A stretch of DNA of 64,000 bases, taken from Nostoc sp. KVJ3 (GTDB lineage Bacteria > Cyanobacteriota > Cyanobacteriia > Cyanobacteriales > Nostocaceae). The DNA is taken from assembly GCF_026127265.1 (NCBI RefSeq), contig NZ_WWFG01000002.1:2294001-2358000 (forward strand), written 5' to 3'. How positions within the stretch are numbered: position 1 is the first letter of the stretch; each line of letters opens with the position of its first letter. A program made the translations under genes and the position numbers. Below, in pieces: positions 44,634 to 53,544 of this stretch. The notes under the pieces are model-generated. The model saw only the letters and a program-made list of their open reading frames with translations. It did no database searches and had not been told where the DNA came from.

Positions 44634-44842
44634 GAGGTTGTTTGAAAAGTATTTAGCTGTGATTTTAGGCACTTGTTGATCCCCCCTAACCCACGCCAGT
44701 CGCTCCACTTGGGGAGACCCCAAGACCGCGCTGGCTCCCCTTAAAAAGGGGGGAACTGGAATCAAAGTCCCCCAATTTATCGGGGGATTTAGGGGCATCT
44801 AAAACGTTTTGCTACTAAGAAAAGGACTTTTCAAACATCCTC
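44634..44842. mobile_element. MITE-like element (209 bp) with TAA target duplication
   Basis: Ends GAGGTTGTTTGAAAAGT (44634-44650) and ACTTTTCAAACATCCTC (44826-44842), complementary at 16 of 17 positions. TAA flanks both sides (44631-44633, 44843-44845). A 3-base T-N-A duplication is typical of IS5-group elements (IS1031/IS427 type), so an IS5-like transposase may mobilise it. It has no coding capacity. The interior carries the structured repeat copy 4 and a GATCCCCCCTAA/GGGGATTTAGGGGCATC palindrome. Confidence 0.8.
44695..44735. repeat. Structured palindromic repeat, copy 4
   Basis: Stem GCCAG/CTGGC, then TCGCTCCACTT GGGGAGACCCC AAGACCGCG. It lies within the 209-bp MITE-like element. Confidence 0.7.
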
Positions 44843-44952
44843 TAAAGGTGATGCAGCAGAAAATGTGGAAAAGGCGATCGCTGCTATACTCTAAACGTCT
44901 AAAACTTTGACTCTACATAAAAGTCTATCTCTTCACCGTTTTTAGTATAAGC

Positions 44953-47151
44953 TTACATCCGTTTCAAATCTTGTAAAACTGCGGCGGCTGATTGATAGCG
45001 ATCGCTAAAATGATAGCAAACCATTTTATCTAAAATTGCCGCTAATTCTTCACTGACTTGCACCGTTTGCCGCCACATCACATTCCCGGTTTCTGGATTT
45101 GGGTGGAGTTCTTGCGGTGGTATCCCTGTTATGGCTTGAATACCAATCATTCCTAAAGCGTAAATGTCACTGCATAAGCGGGGATGACCGGCAAATTGTT
45201 CTGGAGGTGCATAACCCCGCGTCCCGATAGCTACCGTGGCTAATTCTGTTTGCTCACTATTTTGTGGTTGCATCAATTTGACAGCACCAAAGTCAATCAA
45301 CACCAACCGATTATCTTGAGCGCATCTAATAATATTAGTTGGTTTGATATCACGATGAATTACTCGATGCTGGTGAACAAATTCGAGAACTTCTAAAACT
45401 TGTTTGAACATCTCCATCACAAATAATTCGTTCTGCACATTGTTTACAGGTGGTAATTCTTCACTGAGGGTATGTCCCTCGATATATTGTTGAATTAAAT
45501 AAAATTCTTGGTCATCTTCAAAATAAGCAAGTAGTTCGGGAATCTGATGATGTTTACCCAAAGATTGTAATATTTCAGCTTCACTATTAAACAACCTGCG
45601 AGCAATTTGCAAAAAGCGTGTATCTTGACGCGCGGGCATTAACTTTTTAACTACACAAATTGGATTACCCGGTCGTTGAGTATCTTGTGCTAAATAAGTG
45701 CGACCAAATCCACCAGCACCAAGAACTTGAGATATTTTGTAGCGTCCACTCAAAAGCAAATCACCTGATTTAACTTCTGGTGAATCAATTGGGGGAGGAA
45801 AATCAAGATAAGAGTCGGGAACTGCGGTTTTATCTTCTAAGAGTAGATTTAATTGGGCGATCGCTTCTTGTTGTTTTTCAACTTGCAGAATAATTACCTG
45901 AGTTTGGCGCTGATTTTGGTAGCTAGTGTAAGCAGTCACGCAAATACTACTAATCACCAAAGCCAGAGCAGAGGGAACTAATGGTATCCAGCCGGCTTGT
46001 AAAAACAAACCAACGCAGATTCCTACTAAACCAAGTAGTGTTGTCCCTGCCACTACTAGCAACAGCAAAGGGTTTTGCCACCGCCATGCTATGATGCTGC
46101 CTACCAGCGACCAGCCCCACATCCAAATAAGTTCTACCCAGTCGGGCCAATACCAAATTAAAGGTCGCCCATCCAAGACTGTACTGATCAGTTGGCTTGC
46201 TATCTGTGCATGAATAAACAGAGCAGACATTCTGGCTGGTTGATCTGGTAGAGTGCTGTAGGGTGTATAAAATCCACCCGGAGTTAGATTAGCCGCAGTA
46301 GCGCCAATAATTACAAGACGGTCTTTAATTAAATTGGGGTTGACTCGACCACTAATAATATCTCTTAGAGTTACTTGGTCGGCAAGGCTGTTGGGGTGAT
46401 GGTAATTTAATAATATTTGATAGCCATCTGCATCTAAATGTTTATAGCCACCAGAATTAGGTTGTAAGCGGGGAAAGAGAGTTTTACCTAACTGAAATTC
46501 TCCTTTTTTTGTAAACTGGTATTCAATGCCTTGTTTTTCCAGATAATTAATTGCTATTAGCGCTCCAAATCCAAATGATGTTGTACATTTCTGGTCTGTA
46601 GAATTAGCAAATAACAAAATCCGGCGGAGAATTTGGTCATTTTCATTGTCAGCTACCACATCGCTAAACCCAACATTATCTATAGGAAAATTGGGTGGTG
46701 GTGGGATTTCATCTCTACCCAAGCTACTAAACAAACAGGTGCTGATGATATTATCTTGATTTTGCAGATTAGCTGCTAAATTATTATTTTCTGGTTGGAA
46801 CAGATATAAACCAACAATTCGCGGTTGATAAGACTCTATTTTCTTTAATAGCTGATTGATTGTCCGATCTGATAGAGTCCATTTCTCCCGTTTGAGATCG
46901 TCATCAGTGATATTTACCAACAAAATCCGCCGATCGCGTGCTTCTGCTGGATGCGATCGCAACATCTGGTCATAAACTCTTAACTCCCAAGGCTCCAACC
47001 ATTTGAGTTCCCGAATTCCCCAGATAAAGGCGGTGACTCCCACACTGGTAACTAAAATAATTTGCAACCAGCTTTTGCTCTTGGAAGTTTCACGGGAATC
47101 TTGAACTTTGACAAGGGGAACACGGAGTTTTTCTAATAGTCCACTAATCAC
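44953..47151 (-). CDS. CHASE2-domain serine/threonine protein kinase
   Basis: A 732-residue membrane receptor kinase. One N-terminal transmembrane segment (about 28-46) precedes an extracytoplasmic CHASE2 sensor (about 50-325: RVYDQMLRSHPAEARDRRIL, ILLNYHHPNSLADQVTLRDI, DRLVIIGATAANLTPGGFYT). Three more membrane segments follow (about 342-425). The cytoplasmic kinase (about 467-732) has VLGAGGFGRTYLAQD, VIHRDIKPTNIIR, LIDFGAVKLM and GTRGYAPPEQFAG. The architecture is common in Nostocales. The ligand is unknown. It is transcribed alone. Confidence 0.93.
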   Translation of the reverse strand: MISGLLEKLRVPLVKVQDSRETSKSKSWLQIILVTSVGVTAFIWGIRELKWLEPWELRVYDQMLRSHPAEARDRRILLVNITDDDLKREKWTLSDRTINQLLKKIESYQPRIVGLYLFQPENNNLAANLQNQDNIISTCLFSSLGRDEIPPPPNFPIDNVGFSDVVADNENDQILRRILLFANSTDQKCTTSFGFGALIAINYLEKQGIEYQFTKKGEFQLGKTLFPRLQPNSGGYKHLDADGYQILLNYHHPNSLADQVTLRDIISGRVNPNLIKDRLVIIGATAANLTPGGFYTPYSTLPDQPARMSALFIHAQIASQLISTVLDGRPLIWYWPDWVELIWMWGWSLVGSIIAWRWQNPLLLLVVAGTTLLGLVGICVGLFLQAGWIPLVPSALALVISSICVTAYTSYQNQRQTQVIILQVEKQQEAIAQLNLLLEDKTAVPDSYLDFPPPIDSPEVKSGDLLLSGRYKISQVLGAGGFGRTYLAQDTQRPGNPICVVKKLMPARQDTRFLQIARRLFNSEAEILQSLGKHHQIPELLAYFEDDQEFYLIQQYIEGHTLSEELPPVNNVQNELFVMEMFKQVLEVLEFVHQHRVIHRDIKPTNIIRCAQDNRLVLIDFGAVKLMQPQNSEQTELATVAIGTRGYAPPEQFAGHPRLCSDIYALGMIGIQAITGIPPQELHPNPETGNVMWRQTVQVSEELAAILDKMVCYHFSDRYQSAAAVLQDLKRM

Positions 47152-47353
47152 GGCGTTGGGGCGGTAGCCTGAATTGGGTAGATTTTGCAGGTGCAGAAGT
47201 TAATTTTTTGACTCTAGGTTAAAAGCTAATTAACGTGAGTTTCTATACTAATGTAGCAATTTATTTGTCGGTTTGGAATCATATCATACTCTTACTCTGA
47301 AAGCAAGCTGACGCGCAGTGGCAACTAGAGAATTAAGATTAGCTAGCGATCGC

Positions 47354-47638
47354 CTAATCACCTGTTTGAGATTTTTGGACATCTTCAACAGGATTGGCAA
47401 TTGGGAAAGAAATAGGATTATTAGACGGCGTTAGTGAATCTAACTGGAGTTCTTCGAGTGATGCTTCGATGCTTGAATCAGCAAAATAGGAACCTACGAT
47501 TTTATCATAGTTAGAAGCAACAGCTAAAAAAGCACCACCCAAAATATAGATAGGTAATGGCAGATTAAATTCTTGTAACCAGTCAAACAGTTCCGCCAAG
47601 GCAAACAGCACCAAAAAGCAAGCAAGCCAAACTCTCAT
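47354..47638 (-). CDS. Small membrane protein, hypothetical
   Basis: A 94-residue protein with one or two N-terminal hydrophobic segments (VWLACFLVLFALAELFDWLQ; LPIYILGGAFLAVAS) and a polar acidic tail. Not recognised, though it looks like cyanobacterial conserved small membrane proteins. It is 200 bases downstream of the CHASE2 kinase start region on the same strand. Confidence 0.6.
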   Translation of the reverse strand: MRVWLACFLVLFALAELFDWLQEFNLPLPIYILGGAFLAVASNYDKIVGSYFADSSIEASLEELQLDSLTPSNNPISFPIANPVEDVQKSQTGD

Positions 47639-47796
47639 ATTTTTATTTTCTAGATTGAAACAACTCTACTACTCTTATACCAATTTTAAAATTGAAAAGT
47701 AAAGTTCCGAGCCATTTTTACTATGATTAGTATTGAAATTATTTTGTATATAGTTATTCCCATTCAAATGTGGTACAACATCATCTCGTAAGGTTT

Positions 47797-47820
47797 AGGG
47801 GCAATTCATGAATTGCCCCT
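47797..47820. repeat. 24-bp perfect palindrome
   Basis: AGGGGCAATTCA/TGAATTGCCCCT is fully self-complementary. It is a dispersed palindrome type common in Nostocales and lies in the 450-base spacer before the sulfonate region, which otherwise holds no gene. Confidence 0.7.
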
Positions 47821-47983
47821 ACGGGTGTACTTCACATAAATGAGAACCGCTATAATATTACTAAAGTCTTTACAGTTTTAGGCTTAAATAATCTTTGATT
47901 TAAAATAATAATTCAGATTGTAAATAGGTTTTTCGGTCTTTCAAACTTATCTTTAACAGTTCTAAATCATTCAATAAAAACTG

Positions 47984-48014
47984 GATCCCCGACTTCTTTT
48001 AGAAGTCGGGGATC
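47984..48014. terminator. Hairpin near the end of the sulfonate-binding gene
   Basis: GATCCCCGACTTCT, TTT loop, AGAAGTCGGGGATC: a perfect 14-bp stem 77 bases past the stop of the binding-protein gene. It may terminate that transcript or be another dispersed palindrome. Confidence 0.5.
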
Positions 48015-48090
48015 TGGGCATAATGAAGTTCAGTTAAAGAAAATTGTAGGTTGGGTTTCCTTTCTCAAACCAACTTAAATTGTCTATTCA

Positions 48091-49197
48091 CTACTTATTC
48101 GCTAACACATCTGAGGGAGTAATTTTGGCGTACTCTTCAGGCGTTAAAAAGCCGTCTCTAACATTCACCTTTTTGGGGATAAGTCCTAAGCTATACCACT
48201 TGTCAGCAACTTCCTGCTGCTTAATAATAACTTTCTCGGTAATTGGTACTAATCCGTAGTCATATTTATCATGCATTATTTCTAGAGTCGGCGGATCTAA
48301 CTTAGTTACAGGAGCAAGAAGTTTTGCTACTTCTTTGGGATGATCCTTAGTCCAGATTTCTGCTTTTTGTAGCTCATCTAAAAACACTTTGATGACATCA
48401 GGATGAGCCTGATAAAATTGGCGTGAGGTTGAGTAAAAATTGCCAGTATCTCGCAATTTACCACCATCTGCTAAAACACGAGCTATTTTATTTTGTTCAT
48501 TTCTGGTAGCGAATGGCTCCCAAATATACCAAGCATCCACCTTGTTCTGACTAAATGCTGCATTTGCATCTGCTGGTGGTAAAAAAACTGATTGGACATC
48601 GCTCAGTTTTAACCCGGCATCTTCTAATGCTTTAACTAATAGGTAATGGCCAATAGAGGCTTTTTGAAAAGCTACTTTTTTACCCTTCAAATCGCTAACA
48701 CTTTTAATCGGAGAATTGATAGGAACTAAAAGTGAAATAGCTTTACCACTAGGAAGTGTAGTAGCTAGATAAACAAGGGGCGCTCCTGCTGCTTGTGAAA
48801 ATATAGGAGGCGATTCGGCTGTAGATGCAATATCCAATCCATTTGCATTCAGAGCTTCTAGCTGTTGCGGCCCAGCCGCAAACTCAGCCCACTGTACTTT
48901 AAAACCTAGAGGCTCTAATTGCTTTTCTAAGGAACCCTGCTTTTCTAAAACTGCTAAAGCGGAAAGTTGTTTTGAACGGACAATCCGTACTACTTGCTTC
49001 TCAGATGATTTCTCTGTAGTGCTAGATGAAATTACCGATTCAGGGGAGGCTGCCGACTGCTGAGTGTTATTTTTGGCTTCGCTACAACTTGATAGGGTTG
49101 TCGATAGCATTAAGCAGTAGCCTAGAGCAAATAACAAAGAACGACGTGTTATTCTCTGGGTTTTTCTAAATTCAAACTTTCCTTTTAAAGCTGGCAT
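48091..49197 (-). CDS. Sulfonate/nitrate/taurine ABC transporter substrate-binding lipoprotein (SsuA-like)
   Basis: A 368-residue periplasmic binding protein. A basic N-terminus and lipobox (LSTTLSSC, Cys about 38) indicate a lipoprotein. The binding domain begins VVRIVRSKQLSALAVLEKQG. SsuA-type features are NGLDIASTAESPPIFSQAAG, SDLKGKKVAFQKASIGHYLL and KVDAWYIWEPFATRNE. It should capture alkanesulfonates for the SsuC/SsuB transporter encoded at 57-58.8 kb. A second binding protein is at 51966. Confidence 0.88.
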   Translation of the reverse strand: MPALKGKFEFRKTQRITRRSLLFALGYCLMLSTTLSSCSEAKNNTQQSAASPESVISSSTTEKSSEKQVVRIVRSKQLSALAVLEKQGSLEKQLEPLGFKVQWAEFAAGPQQLEALNANGLDIASTAESPPIFSQAAGAPLVYLATTLPSGKAISLLVPINSPIKSVSDLKGKKVAFQKASIGHYLLVKALEDAGLKLSDVQSVFLPPADANAAFSQNKVDAWYIWEPFATRNEQNKIARVLADGGKLRDTGNFYSTSRQFYQAHPDVIKVFLDELQKAEIWTKDHPKEVAKLLAPVTKLDPPTLEIMHDKYDYGLVPITEKVIIKQQEVADKWYSLGLIPKKVNVRDGFLTPEEYAKITPSDVLANK

Positions 49198-49471
49198 GAG
49201 TTATTTTCTTGATTCCCTCTAGATGGTTAGAAAAATGATGATTACAAGTAACGAAAATATTATCTATTAATTTATTTCAAAGTTAAAATAATATTTTATA
49301 AATTTAAATATATGGGTTATAAATTTAGAAAAAAGAGTGGGTGTTACCCACCCTGCAACGACTCGAGGAACTGAAAATTTAATATTTAAGAGGGAAAGTT
49401 TTAGGAAATGGAGTGAGAAAGACCCACTCCAATTTGTGCTAGTGGAAGATTGGAATTTGTAAGTGAAATTG

Positions 49472-50293
49472 CTAATGCTTCCAAGCGACTAGGATTGTAG
49501 CTTTGAGTTCTTCTGTAAAATGTCCAGACGGCTCAACTGCTAGTAGCGCTTCTCTGAGATCCTTTTCAAATGCTGGGGCATTATCACCATAGAAAATTTT
49601 GAGAGAGAAGGCTGTTGTGTATAAATAGCCGAGATAGCTATCGATAGTCCAAAATTTTTCAAACGGCACTTCATAGTTTTCTTGACGAGCAAAAGCTGAA
49701 TTGCTAATAACGACTTCATGAGGAGGATCCACTGGCTTACGAGTGCCTTGTCCTCGTTGTCCAGTCCGCCGTTCTTCACCTAACCATTTCTTTACTACTC
49801 CAACAGCAGCTTGTTTCCAAGGTAGATTGCTTTCCCAAGGATTGTCACCAGTCTGAAGCAGTGCTAATCCACCATCGTCAGTAAGCAATTCATAAAGGCG
49901 TTCAAGCACTAGTTCGCGTTCCATCCAATGAAAGGCTCTACCAATAGTAGTTAACTTAAATTTCCCTAAACTAGAGTCTATTAACTCGGCTCCTTGTTCT
50001 AACCAAGTAATATTATTTGCTCCGACTGCTGCGGCTTGCCGTTTAGCTTCTGCAATCATTTCTGGATCGGGATCGATCGCCACAACTTCCTCAAATTGTG
50101 TTCGCAGAGCAATTGAAATTAATCCTGGGCCAGTACCTAAATCAAGGAGTCGTCCTTGACCATTGAGATGAAATATTTCGGTTAGTTTATCGAATACAGC
50201 AGGTGGGTATTTGGTTCTATACTGAGCGTAGACCTCTGCGGCTCCCTCAAATAAACTTGGGTCGTAAGTGGGAAGTGTTTTTAGTTGAGTCAT
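49472..50293 (-). CDS. Class I SAM-dependent methyltransferase
   Basis: A 273-residue methyltransferase. The SAM-binding motif I is GRLLDLGTGPGLISIAL (about 52-68), motif II EVVAIDPDPEMIAEAKRQA, and motif III-like LTTIGRAFHWMERELVLERL. The N-terminus YDPSLFEGAAEVYAQYRTKY is typical of UbiE/Tam-like small-molecule methyltransferases. It lies among organosulfur genes on the same strand as the DszC-like gene (50416), so the substrate may be a sulfur compound; this is inferred from position only. Confidence 0.85.
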   Translation of the reverse strand: MTQLKTLPTYDPSLFEGAAEVYAQYRTKYPPAVFDKLTEIFHLNGQGRLLDLGTGPGLISIALRTQFEEVVAIDPDPEMIAEAKRQAAAVGANNITWLEQGAELIDSSLGKFKLTTIGRAFHWMERELVLERLYELLTDDGGLALLQTGDNPWESNLPWKQAAVGVVKKWLGEERRTGQRGQGTRKPVDPPHEVVISNSAFARQENYEVPFEKFWTIDSYLGYLYTTAFSLKIFYGDNAPAFEKDLREALLAVEPSGHFTEELKATILVAWKH

Positions 50294-50415
50294 ATCAATT
50301 TTGGATTTTAGATTTTGGATTATGTAGAGACGCGATTCATCGCGTCTGATTCATCGCATTTGTGCGGATGAGGGAGCAAGGAAGGCTCTTAAGGTGGAGA
50401 GAAATAACCAATGCG

Positions 50416-51597
50416 CTAAGAATATTGGGTGATGACAGGTAGCCGCTCATTGAGTACCCAATCGCCGATCGCACGCAATTTGTAGTCCACAGGATCGTGG
50501 AGGGTAAAGGTTCGTAAATCCCGCCAGTAACGGTCAAATCCGTATTTGGTTGCTGTAGCGCGGGTTCCCGTCACTTCAAAGATGCGGTTGGTAATATCTA
50601 GACCTACACGGGTAGCTAATGCCTTGGCTGCGGAAACTGCGATCGCAACTTCTCCCCTCTCTTCATGAGTAAGTTCTACATCTTTTTCCCAGGCTGCTTG
50701 CACCTTCTCGGCTGCTTGGTCAGCTAGAGCGATCGCAGCTTGAATTTCAATCCAAAAGTCCCCGTAATGATGCAGAATATATGGGTCTTGAGTCGCACTA
50801 TCTACCCCTGATGTAATCCACGGTTTAGTAGTAGTTTTAGTGTACTCACGAGCAGCAATAAAGGCTCCTTTAGTAATTCCCAGATAAACGTTAGTTTTTG
50901 TTAGCTGGGCAATAATACCAAGAAAAGTTGAGAAGGCACTATCAGGTGGATTTGCTGGCCCTAAAATCTCATCTTTTTCTACTAAAACATTGTTAAATGT
51001 ATAACTACCACTATCAGTACGACGTTGCCCAATATTATCCCAATCTTGATTAGAAACTAACCCTTCCCTATCTTTGGGAATTATGAATATGAAGGGCAAT
51101 TCCACACCATCTTCTAAAGCGGAAAATACCCGATAATCTGCAACAGAAATACCTGTACCAAAGCTTTTAACACCATTTACCCGAAAGTTCTCACCTTCTG
51201 GATTAATTTTCAGCCTAGTGTCTTTTGTATTGATGGCGTTTGCCCAAAATAAGTTATTCTTGGCAGTTTCCCTATAATATTTTTCCTTTTGGGCTGATGT
51301 GCCGGAAACGTGACCCAAAGCTGTCAAGTTGAGATGATTACCATATAATTGACCAATTGAACCATCTGCTTTTGATAGTTTTCTAACAATTTTTAAGGCA
51401 TCAATCCAAGTTGCACTAATGCCACCATATTGCTTAGGTACAATCAGTGGTAGCAGTCCACTTTGACGTAGTTTATTAATTTCCTCTTCGGGAACTCCAG
51501 CTTTAGCATCCCGTTCAACTGCTGATTGAGCAAGTTCTTTGGATAGAGAAGCTGCTAGGTCAATATAATCTTTTGGTTTTGTAATTTCTAGCACCAT
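50416..51597 (-). CDS. Acyl-CoA dehydrogenase-fold flavin monooxygenase (DszC/SfnB-like)
   Basis: A 393-residue member of the acyl-CoA dehydrogenase fold. The N-terminal helical domain reads LRQSGLLPLIVPKQYGGISA; the middle beta domain has KNNLFWANAINTKDTRLK and FRVNGVKSFGTGISVADYRV; the C-terminal helices contain LDITNRIFEVTGTRATATKY and RDLRTFTLHDPVDYKLRAIG. The HDPVDYK ending is characteristic of the DszC/SfnB/Acyl-CoA_dh_2 group of reduced-flavin-dependent oxygenases that act on sulfides or sulfones. It probably prepares organosulfur compounds for SsuD. A reductase for flavin is not seen nearby. Confidence 0.87.
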   Translation of the reverse strand: MVLEITKPKDYIDLAASLSKELAQSAVERDAKAGVPEEEINKLRQSGLLPLIVPKQYGGISATWIDALKIVRKLSKADGSIGQLYGNHLNLTALGHVSGTSAQKEKYYRETAKNNLFWANAINTKDTRLKINPEGENFRVNGVKSFGTGISVADYRVFSALEDGVELPFIFIIPKDREGLVSNQDWDNIGQRRTDSGSYTFNNVLVEKDEILGPANPPDSAFSTFLGIIAQLTKTNVYLGITKGAFIAAREYTKTTTKPWITSGVDSATQDPYILHHYGDFWIEIQAAIALADQAAEKVQAAWEKDVELTHEERGEVAIAVSAAKALATRVGLDITNRIFEVTGTRATATKYGFDRYWRDLRTFTLHDPVDYKLRAIGDWVLNERLPVITQYS

Positions 51598-51965
51598 AAA
51601 AAACCGTCCTTTTAGGGATTTGCAAGCAATAAATTATCCAAATAAACGAACCACAGAGATGCAGAGAACCCAGAGAGAGGAGAAATAGAGAGGATTTTTG
51701 CGTCAGTTTTGAGATATTTTTTAAACTCTCATTTCTCTGTGTCCTCTGCGACTCTGCGGTTCGTTATTTAGAAGAAATGCAGAGTGGGAAAAACCCACCC
51801 TACAAATGAACAGAGGAAATGGAACATGGAACGTTGTAAAGACTGGGCATTGGGGTAAACTCAGTTCATCAACCTTTGATACTCATGAATAAGTCTTTGA
51901 ATTCCGTTAAGAAGTCTTTAATACTTGTAAACAACAAACAATTAAAACTCCATTGACCCCATACC
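51598..51965. other. Intergenic region with inverted repeat pair
   Basis: ACGAACCACAGAGATGCAGA (51647-51666) and TCTGCGACTCTGCGGTTCGT (51745-51764) form an imperfect inverted pair, a type frequent in Nostocales. GGAAAAACCCACCCTACAAAT near 51788 is another dispersed repeat. No gene. Confidence 0.5.
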
Positions 51966-52970
51966 CTATTTTTTAACAGCCCAATCTGTCAATTTAAAAT
52001 CTGACTTTGCTAACCCCTGCAAAACTAAAAACTTCTTCGTCCCCTCTAAAAGTTTCACACCCTCCTCTGGCAAAGGTTCTTCCGAAACCTGTTTGAGTGG
52101 AAACGATACTTTAATAATATCGATAGGATATTTAGTAATTTGAGCATGATACTGATAATATTCTTCAGAATTAGCTTTTAAATCCTTCGCTGCTTCTGTC
52201 AGAATTGCATTAAATTTCTGGGGAAAATCAGGCTGTTTCGCCAGAAAACTTTCAGTTGCGACAACTAATGATGTCCCTGATAAACCCTGATGATTCGCAG
52301 AAGAATCAATCACCGGAAACCCTTGTGATTTCAAAAAAGGCCCAAGCTCGCTTGAAGTTGCATAAGCAGCTATATCACCACGCTCTAAAGCCGTTTTTGC
52401 CTCAGTAGTCATCAAATGAACAACTTTTACATCCTTGGCAATTTTAGCTTCAGCTAACAGACCCAGCAAGTATCGATGCATATAAGAGCCTTTTTGAGTA
52501 GCTATTTTTTGACCCTTAAGTTCAGCAAGCGATCGCGGGCCATTCTTTTTCGCCACTAACCAGGCAGTTGTATTAAATTGGCTAATCCTTAACAGCCGGG
52601 TTTCCTGACCCCTTGCTCTCAAAACTATGGCTGGTGTATCGCCTAAAGAACCAACATCTAATTGTCCGGCAACAAGCGCCTCATTTAGATCCGGCCCATT
52701 AGGAAATCTTGCAAAAGTAATGTTTTGAAATCCCGCTTTTTGCAACTCCCGCTCTAATATTCCCTTTTTCTTTGCCCAACCAAGCGCCCCTGTAGGTTCT
52801 GAATTACCTACATAACCTATTCGTAGGGTAGAAATATTATTTGCAGCGACAGCGTTATTAACATTAACAGCCTCAATGGATTGAGCAGATTTAGTTTCGC
52901 CTTGGCTACATCCTGTAGTTAGTAGCAGTAAGACACAAGCCACTGAAGTTGATAATCTCGTACTAGACAT
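51966..52970 (-). CDS. Second sulfonate-type ABC substrate-binding lipoprotein
   Basis: A 334-residue binding protein starting at ATG 52970: MSSTRLSTSVACVLLLLTTG then CSQ, a clear lipoprotein signal. The domain has LRIGYVGNSEPTGALGWAKK, DLNEALVAGQLDVGSLGDTP, ELKGQKIATQKGSYMHRYLL and DIAAYATSSELGPFLKSQG, of the SsuA/ThiY-like aliphatic sulfonate group. An open frame extends upstream to 53195, but those 75 residues translate a palindromic repeat (PLTPLKKGG), so I reject that start. It follows the ferredoxin/flavoprotein pair on the same strand and may share their transcript. Confidence 0.87.
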   Translation of the reverse strand: MSSTRLSTSVACVLLLLTTGCSQGETKSAQSIEAVNVNNAVAANNISTLRIGYVGNSEPTGALGWAKKKGILERELQKAGFQNITFARFPNGPDLNEALVAGQLDVGSLGDTPAIVLRARGQETRLLRISQFNTTAWLVAKKNGPRSLAELKGQKIATQKGSYMHRYLLGLLAEAKIAKDVKVVHLMTTEAKTALERGDIAAYATSSELGPFLKSQGFPVIDSSANHQGLSGTSLVVATESFLAKQPDFPQKFNAILTEAAKDLKANSEEYYQYHAQITKYPIDIIKVSFPLKQVSEEPLPEEGVKLLEGTKKFLVLQGLAKSDFKLTDWAVKK

Positions 52971-52980
52971 AAGGGGGCGT

Positions 52981-53110
52981 GTTTTCAAACCTCTCGTTAA
53001 GCAACCTAGTTTTTGAAGATCCCCCCAACCCCCCTTAAAAAGGCTTGCTCTAAGAATTTCTTTTCCTCCCTTTTTAAGGGGGGTTAGGGGGGATCTTAGA
53101 GTTTGAAAAC
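52981..53110. repeat. Large inverted repeat element
   Basis: Outer arms GTTTTCAAAC (52981-52990) and GTTTGAAAAC (53101-53110) enclose a near-perfect 28-bp inverted repeat. Its arms are AAGATCCCCCCAACCCCCC... from 53016 and ...GGGGGGTTAGGGGGGATCTT to 53097. The arrangement resembles the interior and ends of the 209-bp element at 44634. It sits directly upstream of the binding-protein start, where it would separate that gene from the ferredoxin. Confidence 0.75.
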
Positions 53111-53214
53111 AGTCACTAGACTCAAAATACCTAACTTTTCTAGGACTATGTTCTGTTTCCTGCTTCTTGCTTCCTGCCTTTTTTAATGCCAGCATGACTT
53201 TTTTCTCCGCCGCA

Positions 53215-53544
53215 CTATTTCATCTGCTTCAAAATTTGAAATGTTTGATCCGTTTTGGCTGTTGAAGTGCGCTTATGTCCCCAACCGATTTTTTCTCGAT
53301 AACTACCCAGTAGCCCCACTTCTGCCAATTCCGCCTCGTTGACTGAAGTCGTCACATCGCTTTCTGGTGCTACATAAAGAGCATCAACTGGACAATACAA
53401 TTCGCACATATAACAGGTTTGGCAGTCACTCTGTCGAGCAATGGTTGGTGGCGCATCAGGCACTCTGTCAAATACATTGGTTGGACAAATATTCACGCAG
53501 ATATTACATTTTATGCACCGCGATTCGCTGACCAACTCAATCAC
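53215..53544 (-). CDS. 2[4Fe-4S] ferredoxin-like subunit (AprB-like)
   Basis: A 109-residue iron-sulfur protein with two motifs: CIKCNICVNICP (about 10-21) and CQTCYMCELYCP (about 41-52). The rest is a 55-residue polar tail (GLLGSYREKIGWGHKR). It overlaps the flavoprotein gene by 4 bases (53541-53544), so the two are translationally coupled and almost certainly form one complex in which the ferredoxin passes electrons to or from FAD. Such pairs resemble adenylylsulfate reductase AprBA, though this protein is shorter than AprB. Confidence 0.88.
   Translation of the reverse strand: MIELVSESRCIKCNICVNICPTNVFDRVPDAPPTIARQSDCQTCYMCELYCPVDALYVAPESDVTTSVNEAELAEVGLLGSYREKIGWGHKRTSTAKTDQTFQILKQMK

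Noticed and set aside
52971..53195. 75-residue N-terminal extension of the second sulfonate-binding protein
   Set aside because: It translates a palindromic repeat (PLTPLKKGG) and would place the lipoprotein signal in the middle of the chain.
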